The notes below the pieces were generated by a model. That model saw nothing but the letters and a program-made list of their open reading frames with translations, ran no database searches and had not been told where the DNA came from. A stretch of DNA of 37,919 bases from Bacteroidales bacterium UBA1035 (GTDB lineage: Bacteria > Bacteroidota > Bacteroidia > Bacteroidales > Dysgonomonadaceae): positions 5,409-43,327 of the forward strand of contig DCEG01000083.1 of NCBI GenBank assembly GCA_002316835.1, read 5' to 3'. A program made the position numbers and the translations under genes. Each line of letters opens with the position of its first letter. Position 1 is the first letter of the stretch. Shown piece by piece: positions 1 through 8,117 of this stretch.

Positions 1-738
1 TTCTCGAACGATATCCTTGATGGATTTGTCAGCAAACCCTTCTTCCTGTTCTTTAATGAAATAAGCGTTTTCCACGCAACGGGTAGCATCGTAGAACACT
101 TTGATCCCGTATTTGTTGGTTAATTCACGAACGGCACGCATATTTTCCATAGAAACGGGTTGTCCTCCAGCTAAATTTACAGTAACGGCAAGACAAACAT
201 AGGCAATACTTTCCGGGCCTTTTTCGTCTATAACATCCTGCAGTTTATTCAAATCGATATTTCCCTTGAACGGAATATCCAATCCGGCATCGTGTGCTTC
301 ATCACGGATAATATCAACGAAAATTCCACCATTTCGTTCCTGATGATAACGTGTGGTAGTAAAATACATATTTCCGGGAACAGACTGCCCAGGCTTGATT
401 GCGATTTGCGACAGGATATTTTCCGCTCCACGTCCCTGATGTGTAGGCACTAAATGCTTGAATCCGAAAATTTCCTGAACAGTTTTTTCGAGGTGTTGAA
501 AGTTTCTGCTTCCGGCGTAGGCCTCATCTCCCATCATCATTCCGCCCCATTGCTTGTCGCTCATGGCGTTGGTTCCGCTATCGGTAAGCAAATCGATATA
601 CACATCTTTGGAATTGATGAGAAAGGTATTGTAACCTGCTTCTTTGATAACTTTCTCGCGTTCTTCGCGAGAGATCATTTTTACGGTTTCAACTGCTTTT
701 ATGCGAAAAGGTTCCGCCGGATAATCATTTAAATTCAT
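1..738 (-). CDS. tpl: Tyrosine phenol-lyase (beta-tyrosinase), N-terminal part, cut by window edge
   Basis: The first 246 residues are present and the rest lies beyond the left edge. The reading frame starts at the ATG at 736-738 (MNLNDYPAEPF). It matches the PLP-dependent beta-eliminating lyases and reads closer to tyrosine phenol-lyase than to tryptophanase: NTFLINSKDVYIDLLTDSG, DEAYAGS, THQGRGAEN, FTTTRYHQE and DATRCVENAYFIK line up with the Citrobacter enzyme as I remember it. The THQGR and DATR motifs belong to the cofactor site; the Schiff-base lysine is outside the window. The family splits tyrosine into phenol, pyruvate and ammonia in the cytoplasm. A near-consensus promoter lies just upstream. 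Tryptophanase is the alternative; the FTTTRYH segment argues against it. Confidence 0.88.
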   Translation of the reverse strand, partial: MNLNDYPAEPFRIKAVETVKMISREEREKVIKEAGYNTFLINSKDVYIDLLTDSGTNAMSDKQWGGMMMGDEAYAGSRNFQHLEKTVQEIFGFKHLVPTHQGRGAENILSQIAIKPGQSVPGNMYFTTTRYHQERNGGIFVDIIRDEAHDAGLDIPFKGNIDLNKLQDVIDEKGPESIAYVCLAVTVNLAGGQPVSMENMRAVRELTNKYGIKVFYDATRCVENAYFIKEQEEGFADKSIKDIVRE

Positions 739-776
739 AATAGTGGTATTAATTATATTCAATTAGTATTATTCTC

Positions 777-807
777 CAAAATTATGACAAAAAGACGAAA
801 CATCAAA
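777..807 (-). promoter_or_regulatory. Bacteroides-type promoter for the tyrosine phenol-lyase gene
   Basis: Read on the minus strand, TTTG (804-807) is followed after 19 nt by TAATTTTG (777-784). This is a full match to the Bacteroidetes primary-sigma consensus (TTTG at -33, TAnnTTTG at -7). It lies about 40 nt ahead of the ATG at 738 and suggests that tpl is transcribed separately from the radical SAM gene upstream. Confidence 0.65.
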
Positions 808-894
808 GATATTTAAGGATATTTTTCGAAATAAATTGACATATGGAAATATAAATGTTTCGAAAAGACAGAGAAGATGTGCTTCAGGTAATTA

Positions 895-1962
895 TTATTC
901 GTGTAAATCCTTATCAATTTTTGAGTTATGACAAACCAATACGTTTTTTTTATCACCATGCCAGTTGTGAAAGCCATTTCCCTGACAATTGTTGAAACTT
1001 TTACAATCCTTGCATTGGCCGACACGCATCCAAGTTCTATTGCGAAAGGGTTGAAACTTCTGTTCCCAAACATCAGACAAATTATCGACATAGATGTTAC
1101 CTTGAGAAAATGAACGGTCAATGTTTGGACAAGCTGATATGGAGCCATCAATCAGAACAGAACCGATATTTATACCTGCGCGACAGAAATAAAAACTGTC
1201 ACGTACTTTCCATTCATATTTGCCCACAAAACCTTCACAACTAAATTTCACGTCAATGTCTTTATCATTTTTTCTCGATTCTTGAATGAAATCCATCAGA
1301 TAGACAAATTCATGGTCTGAAAGCAACAGGTTTTCGTTTTGCGGTGCTCTTCCTATCGGAATAATAGTAAAAAGTCGCCACGCTTTCACGTTGTGTTTTT
1401 TTAGAAATTCTTTGATTTGATGCAGTTCAAAGATATTTTTTTTGTTGACACAGGTAACCACGTCAAAATTCAATCGTGGTGAGTTGGCAGCCAAGTCAAT
1501 CGCAGTAACGACTCTCTCGAAACTCCTTGGATTGTTTCGCAGCCAGTTGTGCGACTCGTTCAATCCATCGAGACTAATGGTGAGCGCACCCAAACCGGCA
1601 TTGAGCAACGAGTTGTGCATTTCTGCATCGTAAAGATAACCATTTGAAACCATCGACCAACGTATGCCACGTTTACGAATTTCGCGTCCGCAGATGGCCA
1701 AATCTTTTCTCAGTAACGGTTCACCGCCGGTAATAACGACCATCAGGTTTTTTGCAGGATTTTTGATAGTGTCAAGTGCCGTCAAGAAATCTTCCATCGG
1801 CATATCCCGATAGTTGCTCTGTTTTGAGCAATCGCTCCCACAATGCAAACAGTCAAGGTTACAGCGGGTTGTGCATTCCCAAAAAAGATAGCTGAGTTCG
1901 TGACGGCGGGTCTCGATAGCTTTAAACTTCCGAAACAAAGCACGTTTTGCAGATGAAATCAT
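895..1962 (-). CDS. Radical SAM/SPASM-like enzyme of a radical SAM-lipoprotein pair
   Basis: A 355-residue radical SAM enzyme. The 4Fe-4S/SAM motif is C34-x3-C38-x2-C41, flanked by extra C30 and C45, and TGGEPLLR follows near residue 77. The C-terminus looks like a SPASM auxiliary-cluster domain: C260, G273-x4-C278, C317-x2-C320-x5-C326, C344. The residue expected to be the next Cys (330) is Gly. SPASM enzymes usually modify peptides or proteins. The start ATG shares four bases (ATGA) with the stop of the lipoprotein gene, so the two are probably co-translated. I recall NCBI models for such a pair (TIGR04133 and TIGR04134, 'rSAM/lipoprotein system'); membership is from memory. The natural inference is that the lipoprotein is the substrate or partner. 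The reaction is unknown. Confidence 0.85.
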   Translation of the reverse strand: MISSAKRALFRKFKAIETRRHELSYLFWECTTRCNLDCLHCGSDCSKQSNYRDMPMEDFLTALDTIKNPAKNLMVVITGGEPLLRKDLAICGREIRKRGIRWSMVSNGYLYDAEMHNSLLNAGLGALTISLDGLNESHNWLRNNPRSFERVVTAIDLAANSPRLNFDVVTCVNKKNIFELHQIKEFLKKHNVKAWRLFTIIPIGRAPQNENLLLSDHEFVYLMDFIQESRKNDKDIDVKFSCEGFVGKYEWKVRDSFYFCRAGINIGSVLIDGSISACPNIDRSFSQGNIYVDNLSDVWEQKFQPFRNRTWMRVGQCKDCKSFNNCQGNGFHNWHGDKKNVLVCHNSKIDKDLHE

Positions 1963-2324
1963 TTACTGCTTTCTAATTTAACATCTAAGTAAATTCTATC
2001 TTTCACGGTAGAAACCACGCTGTCTTTTTTCACAAAAGAACCATTTTCTGCTCCATCTATATCTTCAAAGCTAATTTGAACTTTGTCTGATTTGATAGTG
2101 TAAAAAGAAAATTCTCCCTTATCGTTTGTTACCACGTGCTGAAACTGATCCGACGAAACTTTAATACCCATAATGGGTTCACCGGTTGTTTTGGATACGA
2201 CTTTCCCCTCAACAAACGAATCCAAACCGAAGTCTTGCGGTGTACCATAACAGGCCTGAAAAACAAACAATGCAGTGGTAAAGCTTAATCCGCCAACAAT
2301 GTTTCTAATCCAACTTCTTTTCAT
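1959..2324 (-). CDS. Small lipoprotein, partner of the radical SAM enzyme
   Basis: A 121-residue exported protein. I chose the ATG at 2322-2324 (MKRSWIRNIVGGLSF) because it places a basic N-terminus and hydrophobic stretch directly before FQAC25YGTP. An upstream in-frame start would add 12 residues and spoil the signal peptide. C25 is the only cysteine of the predicted mature part; the lipobox (F-Q-A-C) is loose but acceptable for Bacteroidetes. The mature part begins with a transthyretin-like carboxypeptidase-regulatory fold (VEGKVVSKTTGEPIMGIKV, then TNDKGEFSF) and continues with EDIDGAENGSF. That DIDG/ENG stretch agrees with my memory of the lipoprotein family paired with this radical SAM enzyme. 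Function is unknown; lipidation would place it in an envelope membrane. The stop overlaps the radical SAM start. Confidence 0.75.
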   Translation of the reverse strand: MKRSWIRNIVGGLSFTTALFVFQACYGTPQDFGLDSFVEGKVVSKTTGEPIMGIKVSSDQFQHVVTNDKGEFSFYTIKSDKVQISFEDIDGAENGSFVKKDSVVSTVKDRIYLDVKLESSK

Positions 2325-2422
2325 AATGTTTAATTTTATGTTTTTCGATATAACTTGCATCTTTTAGTAAGATGAAATTTTGTAAAAAACGCTGCATGAA
2401 GTCAGGTTAAATTTCATTAAAT

Positions 2423-3097
2423 TCATTTCAACAAATCGGGTCTCAACCGTTTTGTCCGCTCATGTGCCTGCTCCAGCCGCCATTCTGCAATCTTACGCTC
2501 GTGACCGGAAAGCAAAATATCGGGCACACGCCAGCCGTTGTACTCAGCCGGTCGGGTATAAACAGGTGGCGCCAGCAGATTATCCTGAAATGAATCGGAT
2601 AGCGCCGATTGCTCATCACTAATTGCGCCGGGAATCACGCGAACAACGGCATCGGCGATCATGGCTGCCGCCAGTTCACCTCCGGTGAGTACGAAATCGC
2701 CAATGGAAATCTCGCGGGTGATCAAATGCTCCCGCACCCGATAATCAACACCTTTGTAATGCCCGCAAAGAATAATAATATTTTGTTTTAGAGATATTTC
2801 ATTGGCCGTTTTCTGTGTGAATTGCTCGCCATCCGGCGTGGTGAAAATCACTTCATCGTAATCGCGCTGCGATTTAAGGTAGGCAATACAGCGGTCAATA
2901 GGTTCAATTTGCAATACCATTCCGGCTTCGCCTCCAAACGGATAATCGTCCACTCGTTTGTGCTTGTCGAGTGTATAGTCGCGAAGATTGTGAAGTCCAA
3001 ACTCCACCAATTCCTTATCCTGAGCACGTTTCAAAATAGAGCAATTGAGCGCTCCATCGATCATTTCCGGCAAAACCGTAATTATATCTATCCGCAT
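2423..3097 (-). CDS. trmD: tRNA (guanine(37)-N1)-methyltransferase TrmD
   Basis: A 224-residue SPOUT methyltransferase that methylates N1 of G37 next to the anticodon of certain tRNAs, preventing +1 frameshifting. The start is set at ATG 3095-3097 (MRIDIITVLPEM), which matches the family N-terminus; an upstream start would add ten residues. The trefoil-knot SAM site is evident in LCGHYKGVDYRVREHL and ISIGDFVLTGGELAAA, and PPVYTRPAEYNGWRVPDILLSG is the usual C-terminal signature. Length is normal. It lies alone rather than in the rpsP-rimM-trmD-rplS order of many bacteria, as is common in Bacteroidetes. The lipoprotein/radical SAM pair follows 98 bp downstream on the same strand. Confidence 0.96.
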   Translation of the reverse strand: MRIDIITVLPEMIDGALNCSILKRAQDKELVEFGLHNLRDYTLDKHKRVDDYPFGGEAGMVLQIEPIDRCIAYLKSQRDYDEVIFTTPDGEQFTQKTANEISLKQNIIILCGHYKGVDYRVREHLITREISIGDFVLTGGELAAAMIADAVVRVIPGAISDEQSALSDSFQDNLLAPPVYTRPAEYNGWRVPDILLSGHERKIAEWRLEQAHERTKRLRPDLLK

Positions 3098-3124
3098 AAA
3101 AAAACGTATCCTTGAAAATTTACT

Positions 3125-3132
3125 CAAAGATA
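3125..3132 (-). promoter_or_regulatory. Possible -7 box (TATCTTTG) upstream of trmD
   Basis: On the minus strand TATCTTTG matches TAnnTTTG 28 nt ahead of the trmD ATG. No clear TTTG is seen at the expected -33 distance, so support is partial. Confidence 0.4.
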
Positions 3133-3169
3133 CGTATTTTTTTAACTTATATGCGTAGCTTAATTTACA

Positions 3170-5638
3170 TTAACTGCCGCCACCTCCGGTTCCCGTACCT
3201 GTTCCTTCCTGTGAACTTCCGCCCTGCAGAACATCCTCATTGGTAATAGTGCGTTGTACTCTTTTAACTGAGGATTTCAAGTCACCGAAACGATACGTTA
3301 AACTCAAGCGGAATGAACGCATTGGATTTTTATAGTCCATCTTCTGAACGAATCCTTCACCATTGGTTGTCAGTTTTAAATCGCGGTATTTGTGAAAAGG
3401 AGTGGTCGCATTTAGCGAAACATCCAGCTTCTTGTTAAAGAAACTCTTCATGGCACTAAACGAATAAAAGTAAAACGCCGATTGAGTGGTTTGTAACTGA
3501 ACGTTGCTCGTAAAAACGCCTCCATTAGCACTAAGTCTTACGTCTTTAGGCAATGTAAAGGTTATACCCCCAAAGCCGCGTCCCGAAAAACCACTGTTTC
3601 TTACGTTGGCATTTTCTGTGCTTTGAATATCGGTATAACTGATAGAGCCATTAACATTCAAACGAATAACCGATGATGGCGTCCAGCTGGCATATCCGTC
3701 CAATCCAACTGACTGGTTACGGCCAATATTCCGATAAGTATTGTTGGTAACACCGTTATCATCAACAAAAATAAAAGATGTAATGGCATTCTGTGTAAAC
3801 GAATAACTCAGTGTAGCATTAAAATTGACTTTTTGTGCAAATGAGCCGTAATTAACATTGAAGTTATGTGTTTGTTCTGCATCCAAATTAGGATTTCCGT
3901 AACTGATATTGTTCGGATCAGAATCATTTATATACGGATTCAAATACCAGATTCCCGGTCGAGATATGCGCATATTATAACCCCATCGCAACGTTTGCGT
4001 CATTCCCAACTGGTAAGAAAAGGCTGCTGAAGGAACCAAATCGAAAAAGTTTGTATGCACTGTGGTATCGGTTTGTGCACTCATAAAATGTATTATCTGG
4101 TGGGTATGTTCACCTCGAAGTCCAAGTTTCACACCAAATTTTCCGGTTTTAAAACCATAACCGGCATATCCCGATGTGATTTTCTGTTCATGATCAAGAT
4201 CATTTTTACGGCTCAGATCTTCTTTCCATTGTCCACCATTAGCCACATCCAAAAAAGTATTGTTGCCACGGCTTGAATTATCTCGAAAGATATATTTCAA
4301 GCCTACTTCTACACTGTGTTTATCAGTAAGCGGATTTACATAATCCATTTGTCCGGTATGTTCTTTTCCGCCGGCGTCGTTTAGACTCTTCATACGGTAT
4401 CCATCGGGGTAAAAATAACCAACAACATTACTATATACACTCTCAAACTCACTGTCATTCGGGCTTTTCTCATAACGATAGGAAACTGTCAGTAATTCAT
4501 CTTTCTTTTTAAAAGTTCGCTGATAATCAGTTGAAAAGGTGAATGAACCAAAATGTCCCAATGAGTTACTATTCAACAAGTATGAATAATTTCTGACTCC
4601 TTGCGAAAGTACACTTTGCTCTGAATCGGAATGAAATTTCCCTCCGAATTGTCCCAGAGAAACGTTAAACAGATTCAACGTATCCGGTTCATAACTAAGT
4701 TGTGTGTTATAAAACAGACCGCCCCCGTAATTTTCGGAAGTTCCGTCCTGTGTTAACTTATTTACCGGATTCGGTGCCATTTCGTCTCTGATAAGCGAAG
4801 TTTCCGATGCGGGTCGTTTATGATAGAAATAAGCGCCATTACCTGTGAAACCAAATTTTCCATATTTTAATGAAAGATATGCATTACCACCATAACCGCC
4901 AAATGTATCGCCGTTTCCACCTACGGAACCTGAATAGCCTTCATCCACACGTTTATCGGTAATGATATTAATGATTCCTCCCACTCCTTCAGCGTCGTAA
5001 CGCGCACCCGGATCAGTTATAACCTCAACATCCTTGATGCTGTTGGCAGGCATGCTCTCTAATACTTGCGAAGGATTATTCGATATCATATTCGATGGTT
5101 TTCCGTTCAGGTAAATCCGGAAATTGGACGAACCTTTTAGCTGTATGTTATCTTCGCCATCAACCGTTACTAAGGGTACTTTGCGAAGCAAATCCAACAC
5201 ATTGGAAGTAGATGATTCGGGATCGTCTTTTGCGCTGTACGTAAGTTTATCTATTTCTACTTTTACCAGTGGTCGCTGTGCCGTAACACTAATTTCATCC
5301 AGTTCCGTAGAGCTTTCGAGCATCTCAATGTGTCCTAAATCGAGTTGAGATTCTCCACTTTTCACCTCTACATTGCGTGTTTGATTATTCATTCCAACAA
5401 ACTGAAAAGTAAAAATATAATTTCCAGCTTGCATTGTGGTTGTAAAATTACCATTATCGTCAGTTGCAAATTTCTTGATGGAGTTTTGCGGAGCTGTTAC
5501 ATTGGCAACTGAAATAGTGGCATAAGGCAGCGGTTGTTTATCACCGGCTCCTAGCAATTGTCCTTTGACATTGGTGTTTTGTGCATAGATAAAAACCGGG
5601 ATCAGAAAGATAATTAGTGATAAAAGGGTTTGTTTCAT
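3170..5638 (-). CDS. Outer-membrane beta-barrel, TonB-dependent receptor-like, with carboxypeptidase-regulatory N-domain
   Basis: An 822-residue outer-membrane protein. The start at ATG 5636-5638 gives a clean signal peptide (MKQTLLSLIIFLIPVFIYAQ); an upstream start would add nine residues. After the signal comes a CarboxypepD_reg-like domain (VKGQLLGAGDKQPLPYATISV, about 20-110), then a plug-like region (LRKVPLVTVDGEDNIQLKG, IYLNGKPSNM, ARYDAEGVGGIINIIT, about 150-245), then a long barrel ending near FRLSLTYRFGDLKSS. This order fits the OMP_b-brl_3 group of TonB-receptor-like proteins. The ligand is unknown and no SusD partner is nearby. Unusually, about 35 residues follow the last barrel strand and end in a Gly/Thr/Ser-rich tail, so the chain does not finish on an aromatic residue. 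Confidence 0.87.
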   Translation of the reverse strand: MKQTLLSLIIFLIPVFIYAQNTNVKGQLLGAGDKQPLPYATISVANVTAPQNSIKKFATDDNGNFTTTMQAGNYIFTFQFVGMNNQTRNVEVKSGESQLDLGHIEMLESSTELDEISVTAQRPLVKVEIDKLTYSAKDDPESSTSNVLDLLRKVPLVTVDGEDNIQLKGSSNFRIYLNGKPSNMISNNPSQVLESMPANSIKDVEVITDPGARYDAEGVGGIINIITDKRVDEGYSGSVGGNGDTFGGYGGNAYLSLKYGKFGFTGNGAYFYHKRPASETSLIRDEMAPNPVNKLTQDGTSENYGGGLFYNTQLSYEPDTLNLFNVSLGQFGGKFHSDSEQSVLSQGVRNYSYLLNSNSLGHFGSFTFSTDYQRTFKKKDELLTVSYRYEKSPNDSEFESVYSNVVGYFYPDGYRMKSLNDAGGKEHTGQMDYVNPLTDKHSVEVGLKYIFRDNSSRGNNTFLDVANGGQWKEDLSRKNDLDHEQKITSGYAGYGFKTGKFGVKLGLRGEHTHQIIHFMSAQTDTTVHTNFFDLVPSAAFSYQLGMTQTLRWGYNMRISRPGIWYLNPYINDSDPNNISYGNPNLDAEQTHNFNVNYGSFAQKVNFNATLSYSFTQNAITSFIFVDDNGVTNNTYRNIGRNQSVGLDGYASWTPSSVIRLNVNGSISYTDIQSTENANVRNSGFSGRGFGGITFTLPKDVRLSANGGVFTSNVQLQTTQSAFYFYSFSAMKSFFNKKLDVSLNATTPFHKYRDLKLTTNGEGFVQKMDYKNPMRSFRLSLTYRFGDLKSSVKRVQRTITNEDVLQGGSSQEGTGTGTGGGGS

Positions 5639-5662
5639 AAAGATTCTAGATTGAATTTTGGG

Positions 5663-5694
5663 CAAAAGTAATTAATATATTTATGACCGAACAA
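5663..5694 (-). promoter_or_regulatory. Bacteroides-type promoter for the outer-membrane barrel gene
   Basis: Minus strand: TTG (5692-5694), 21 nt, then TACTTTTG (5663-5670), about 25 nt ahead of the ATG at 5638. The -7 box is exact and the -33 box is TTG preceded by A. Confidence 0.55.
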
Positions 5695-6039
5695 TTTAAA
5701 CACACGTATTACGATAATTTAGTAAAGATGCGATTTTTCAGCTATTCTTTTTGCATTTTTAAACATCAGGACTTGCTTTCACTCCTCTACGCAACGTTCG
5801 TTTGAATTATTTTGTCTTTTATGTTTTTATAACCTGAAATAATCCGATAGAATTACAGATACAAAATTAGGTAGTAAAAACAAAGAACTCTGTATACCAA
5901 TTACAGAATTATCTACCAAAATTACTGATGTCAAAAAAAATGACATTAAATTGTGTTAATGATGATCAGTAAACTTTACACTAGACTTTTACTTTAGGAC
6001 GTTAAATTTACATAATGAAAATGGAAAGAAATTTTTTCA
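5695..6039. other. Intergenic region between divergent transcription units, no gene seen
   Basis: Very AT-rich sequence between the barrel gene (minus) and the lysO genes (plus). Neither strand shows a convincing reading frame, and I see no tRNA, repeat or strong hairpin. It probably holds only the two divergent promoters. Confidence 0.5.
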
Positions 6040-6047
6040 TACTTTTG
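6040..6047 (+). promoter_or_regulatory. Possible -7 box (TACTTTTG) upstream of the lysO genes
   Basis: TACTTTTG matches TAnnTTTG about 75 nt before the first ATG of the lysO pair. No good -33 TTTG is visible at the right distance, so this is a partial match. Confidence 0.35.
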
Positions 6048-6120
6048 TGGTTTGGAATCCAGGATTTGTAATCCAGTGAGTACAAAAGGAAGCCAAAGGC
6101 TTTGTATCTCAATTTTCAGT

Positions 6121-6402
6121 ATGCTCAACATAATCCTAATCATTTTATCAGGCGTTGTTGTGGGGTATTTTGTCAGAAAAATTCCGCAAGTGAAATATGT
6201 AGGAACTATCATCAGCATGATTATTATGTTACTGCTATTTTTTTTGGGTGTATCGGTGGGGGCAAATGAGCAAGTAGTGAAGAACTTTAGTTCAATTGGT
6301 TTCGACGCATTGATCATAACACTTGGTGGAACATTGGGAACGGTACTTTGTGCCTGGTTTGTTTACAAGCGATTTTTCAAAAGAAAGGATAAAAAATCAT
6401 GA
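6121..6402 (+). CDS. lysO: LysO-family lysine exporter, N-terminal half-protein
   Basis: A 93-residue membrane protein with three predicted helices (MLNIILIILSGVVVGYFV, IISMIIMLLLFFLGVSVG, ALIITLGGTLGTVLCAWF). I placed the start at ATG 6121 because the preceding in-frame residues are not hydrophobic or conserved-looking. It corresponds to the first third of E. coli LysO (YbjE, DUF340), a single chain of about 300 residues that exports lysine. Here the stop overlaps the start of the next gene (ATGA, 6399-6402), and together the two products (93 + 200) equal one LysO. The exporter is probably assembled from the two chains. No lysine riboswitch was recognised upstream. Confidence 0.78.
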   Translation: MLNIILIILSGVVVGYFVRKIPQVKYVGTIISMIIMLLLFFLGVSVGANEQVVKNFSSIGFDALIITLGGTLGTVLCAWFVYKRFFKRKDKKS

Positions 6403-7001
6403 AACAATCGCTTATTTATCTTTTGCTTTTTGCAATTGGTGTAATTCTTGCTTTGTTTGGCTGGATTCCTGAAGCATTACTGAAAGACGATATTTCCAAG
6501 TGGATACTTTACGGATTGCTTTTTTTTGTAGGGATACAAATCGGCTCAAGTAAAAATATGTTTACTGCGGTAAAACGATTCGGATTCAAAATCGCTTTAG
6601 TTCCCATTGCCACTACGGTAGGAACTTTTGCTGGAGTAGCTATCATAAGCATGTTGCTTCCCGAAAGAAGCCTAAGTGATTGCCTAAGCGTTGGCGCCGG
6701 ATTTGCCTATTATTCACTATCGAGTATTCTTATTTCCGAATTTCGCGGAGCTGAACTGGGCACCATCGCTTTGCTGGCCAACATAATGCGAGAGTTCATT
6801 GTTCTAATTTTCACACCCTGGATGGTAAAATATTTCGGAAAATTATCTCCCATCTGTGCCGGTGGAGCCACAACTATGGACACTACGCTACCTATAATAA
6901 CAAAATACTCCGGCTCCGATTATGTGGTAGTAGCACTCTTTCACGGAATGATTATCGATTTTTCCGTACCTTTGTGGGTTAGTTTTTTTCTGAGTTTATA
7001 A
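6399..7001 (+). CDS. lysO: LysO-family lysine exporter, C-terminal half-protein
   Basis: A 200-residue polytopic membrane protein matching the C-terminal two thirds of E. coli LysO as I recall it: SVGAGFAYYSLSSILISE, NIMREFIVLIFTPWM, GGATTMDTTLPIITKYSG and FHGMIIDFSVPLWVSFF correspond to conserved stretches. The Asp of TTMDTTLP is at the position I remember as important for transport in E. coli LysO. The gene begins inside the stop of the N-terminal partner, giving translational coupling. The metallophosphoesterase gene starts 3 nt after its stop, so at least three genes form one transcription unit. LysO family is well supported; lysine as substrate is by homology. Confidence 0.87.
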   Translation: MKQSLIYLLLFAIGVILALFGWIPEALLKDDISKWILYGLLFFVGIQIGSSKNMFTAVKRFGFKIALVPIATTVGTFAGVAIISMLLPERSLSDCLSVGAGFAYYSLSSILISEFRGAELGTIALLANIMREFIVLIFTPWMVKYFGKLSPICAGGATTMDTTLPIITKYSGSDYVVVALFHGMIIDFSVPLWVSFFLSL

Positions 7002-7004
7002 AAG

Positions 7005-8117
7005 ATGAAAGCATTCTTTCTCACCATACTCGTTCTTTATTTAGCCGCTAATGCATACGTGGCAGTTAGAATTTACCAGCTTATCCCAACGAACCTATTA
7101 ATAAGGGTTATTGTAATAGGTATTTTGGTATTGGGATTTGTAAGTCTGCTTGTTTTTTTCAGGTTCGGCGAATCGATGCCGATAAGAACTGCCGGTTTCT
7201 TTTATCAATTCGGCACATCGTGGATGATTGCGTTCTTGTATATTTTCATCCTCTTCCTTTTTGTCGATATATTCAAGATTATCAATTATTTTACGCACAT
7301 AATCGATAGAGGAAGTGTTCGTGAGATCTTTCATCACAACACACTCACATCTGTTATCGGTTTTGGGTTTGTAGCGTTGATTCTCTTCTTCGGCAATCTT
7401 CAGTATCACAACAAAAAACGATCACACATAACCATCAAAACCGACAAGATTGAGAAACCGATAAGAATTGTGGGTGTAAGCGATTTTCATTTAGGTTATA
7501 CTATTTCGAAGAAAGAACTGAGTAAATGGATTGGGATGATCAATACAGAAAAGCCGGATCTTGTAATTATTGGCGGTGATTTGCTTGACAACCAATTACG
7601 TCCTGTATTGCACCATTCTCTCGATACTGAACTGAAAAAGATTAAAGCTCCCATGGGAGTTTACGCCTGCACGGGCAATCACGAATACATATCAGGAATT
7701 AAAAACAGCATCGATTTTTACCGTCGCGCCCAAATAACATTGTTGCGCGATTCCGTTATTCACATAAACGGACTAACCATTATCGGCAGAGATGATCAAT
7801 CGCATAAAAATAGAAAATCATTACCTGAAATAACGAACGGTATTGATAAACAAAATTTCTCTATTCTGCTCAATCATCAGCCTTACAATTTAAACGAAAC
7901 CGTGCTCGAAAGTATCGATTTCCAATTTTCAGGTCACACACACCGCGGACAGGTTTTTCCGGCCTCACTCATTGCCGATAAAGTTTTCGAACTTTCGCAA
8001 GGATATTTGCAAAAAGGAAATACACACTTCTATGTTTCTTCGGGATTAGGAATCTGGGGTGGAAAATTTCGCATCGGAACCCGATCGGAATATTTAGTGT
8101 TGGATTTGGTAAATTGA
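7005..8117 (+). CDS. Membrane-anchored calcineurin-like metallophosphoesterase (copy 1)
   Basis: A 370-residue protein with about four hydrophobic segments in the first 140 residues and a C-terminal calcineurin-like phosphoesterase domain. The dinuclear-metal motifs are all visible: VSDFHLG, IGGDLLDN, CTGNHEY, LNHQP and SGHTHRGQ. The layout resembles YaeI/YkuE-type enzymes, some of which act on lipids such as UDP-diacylglucosamine, but no substrate can be read here. It follows lysO by 3 nt. The next gene is a clear paralogue with the same topology, which points to a tandem duplication. Confidence 0.87.
   Translation: MKAFFLTILVLYLAANAYVAVRIYQLIPTNLLIRVIVIGILVLGFVSLLVFFRFGESMPIRTAGFFYQFGTSWMIAFLYIFILFLFVDIFKIINYFTHIIDRGSVREIFHHNTLTSVIGFGFVALILFFGNLQYHNKKRSHITIKTDKIEKPIRIVGVSDFHLGYTISKKELSKWIGMINTEKPDLVIIGGDLLDNQLRPVLHHSLDTELKKIKAPMGVYACTGNHEYISGIKNSIDFYRRAQITLLRDSVIHINGLTIIGRDDQSHKNRKSLPEITNGIDKQNFSILLNHQPYNLNETVLESIDFQFSGHTHRGQVFPASLIADKVFELSQGYLQKGNTHFYVSSGLGIWGGKFRIGTRSEYLVLDLVN

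Noticed and set aside
813..1151. A 112-codon minus-strand frame and several plus-strand frames inside the radical SAM gene
   Set aside because: They overlap a gene with clear motifs in another frame and show no family features; they are shadows.
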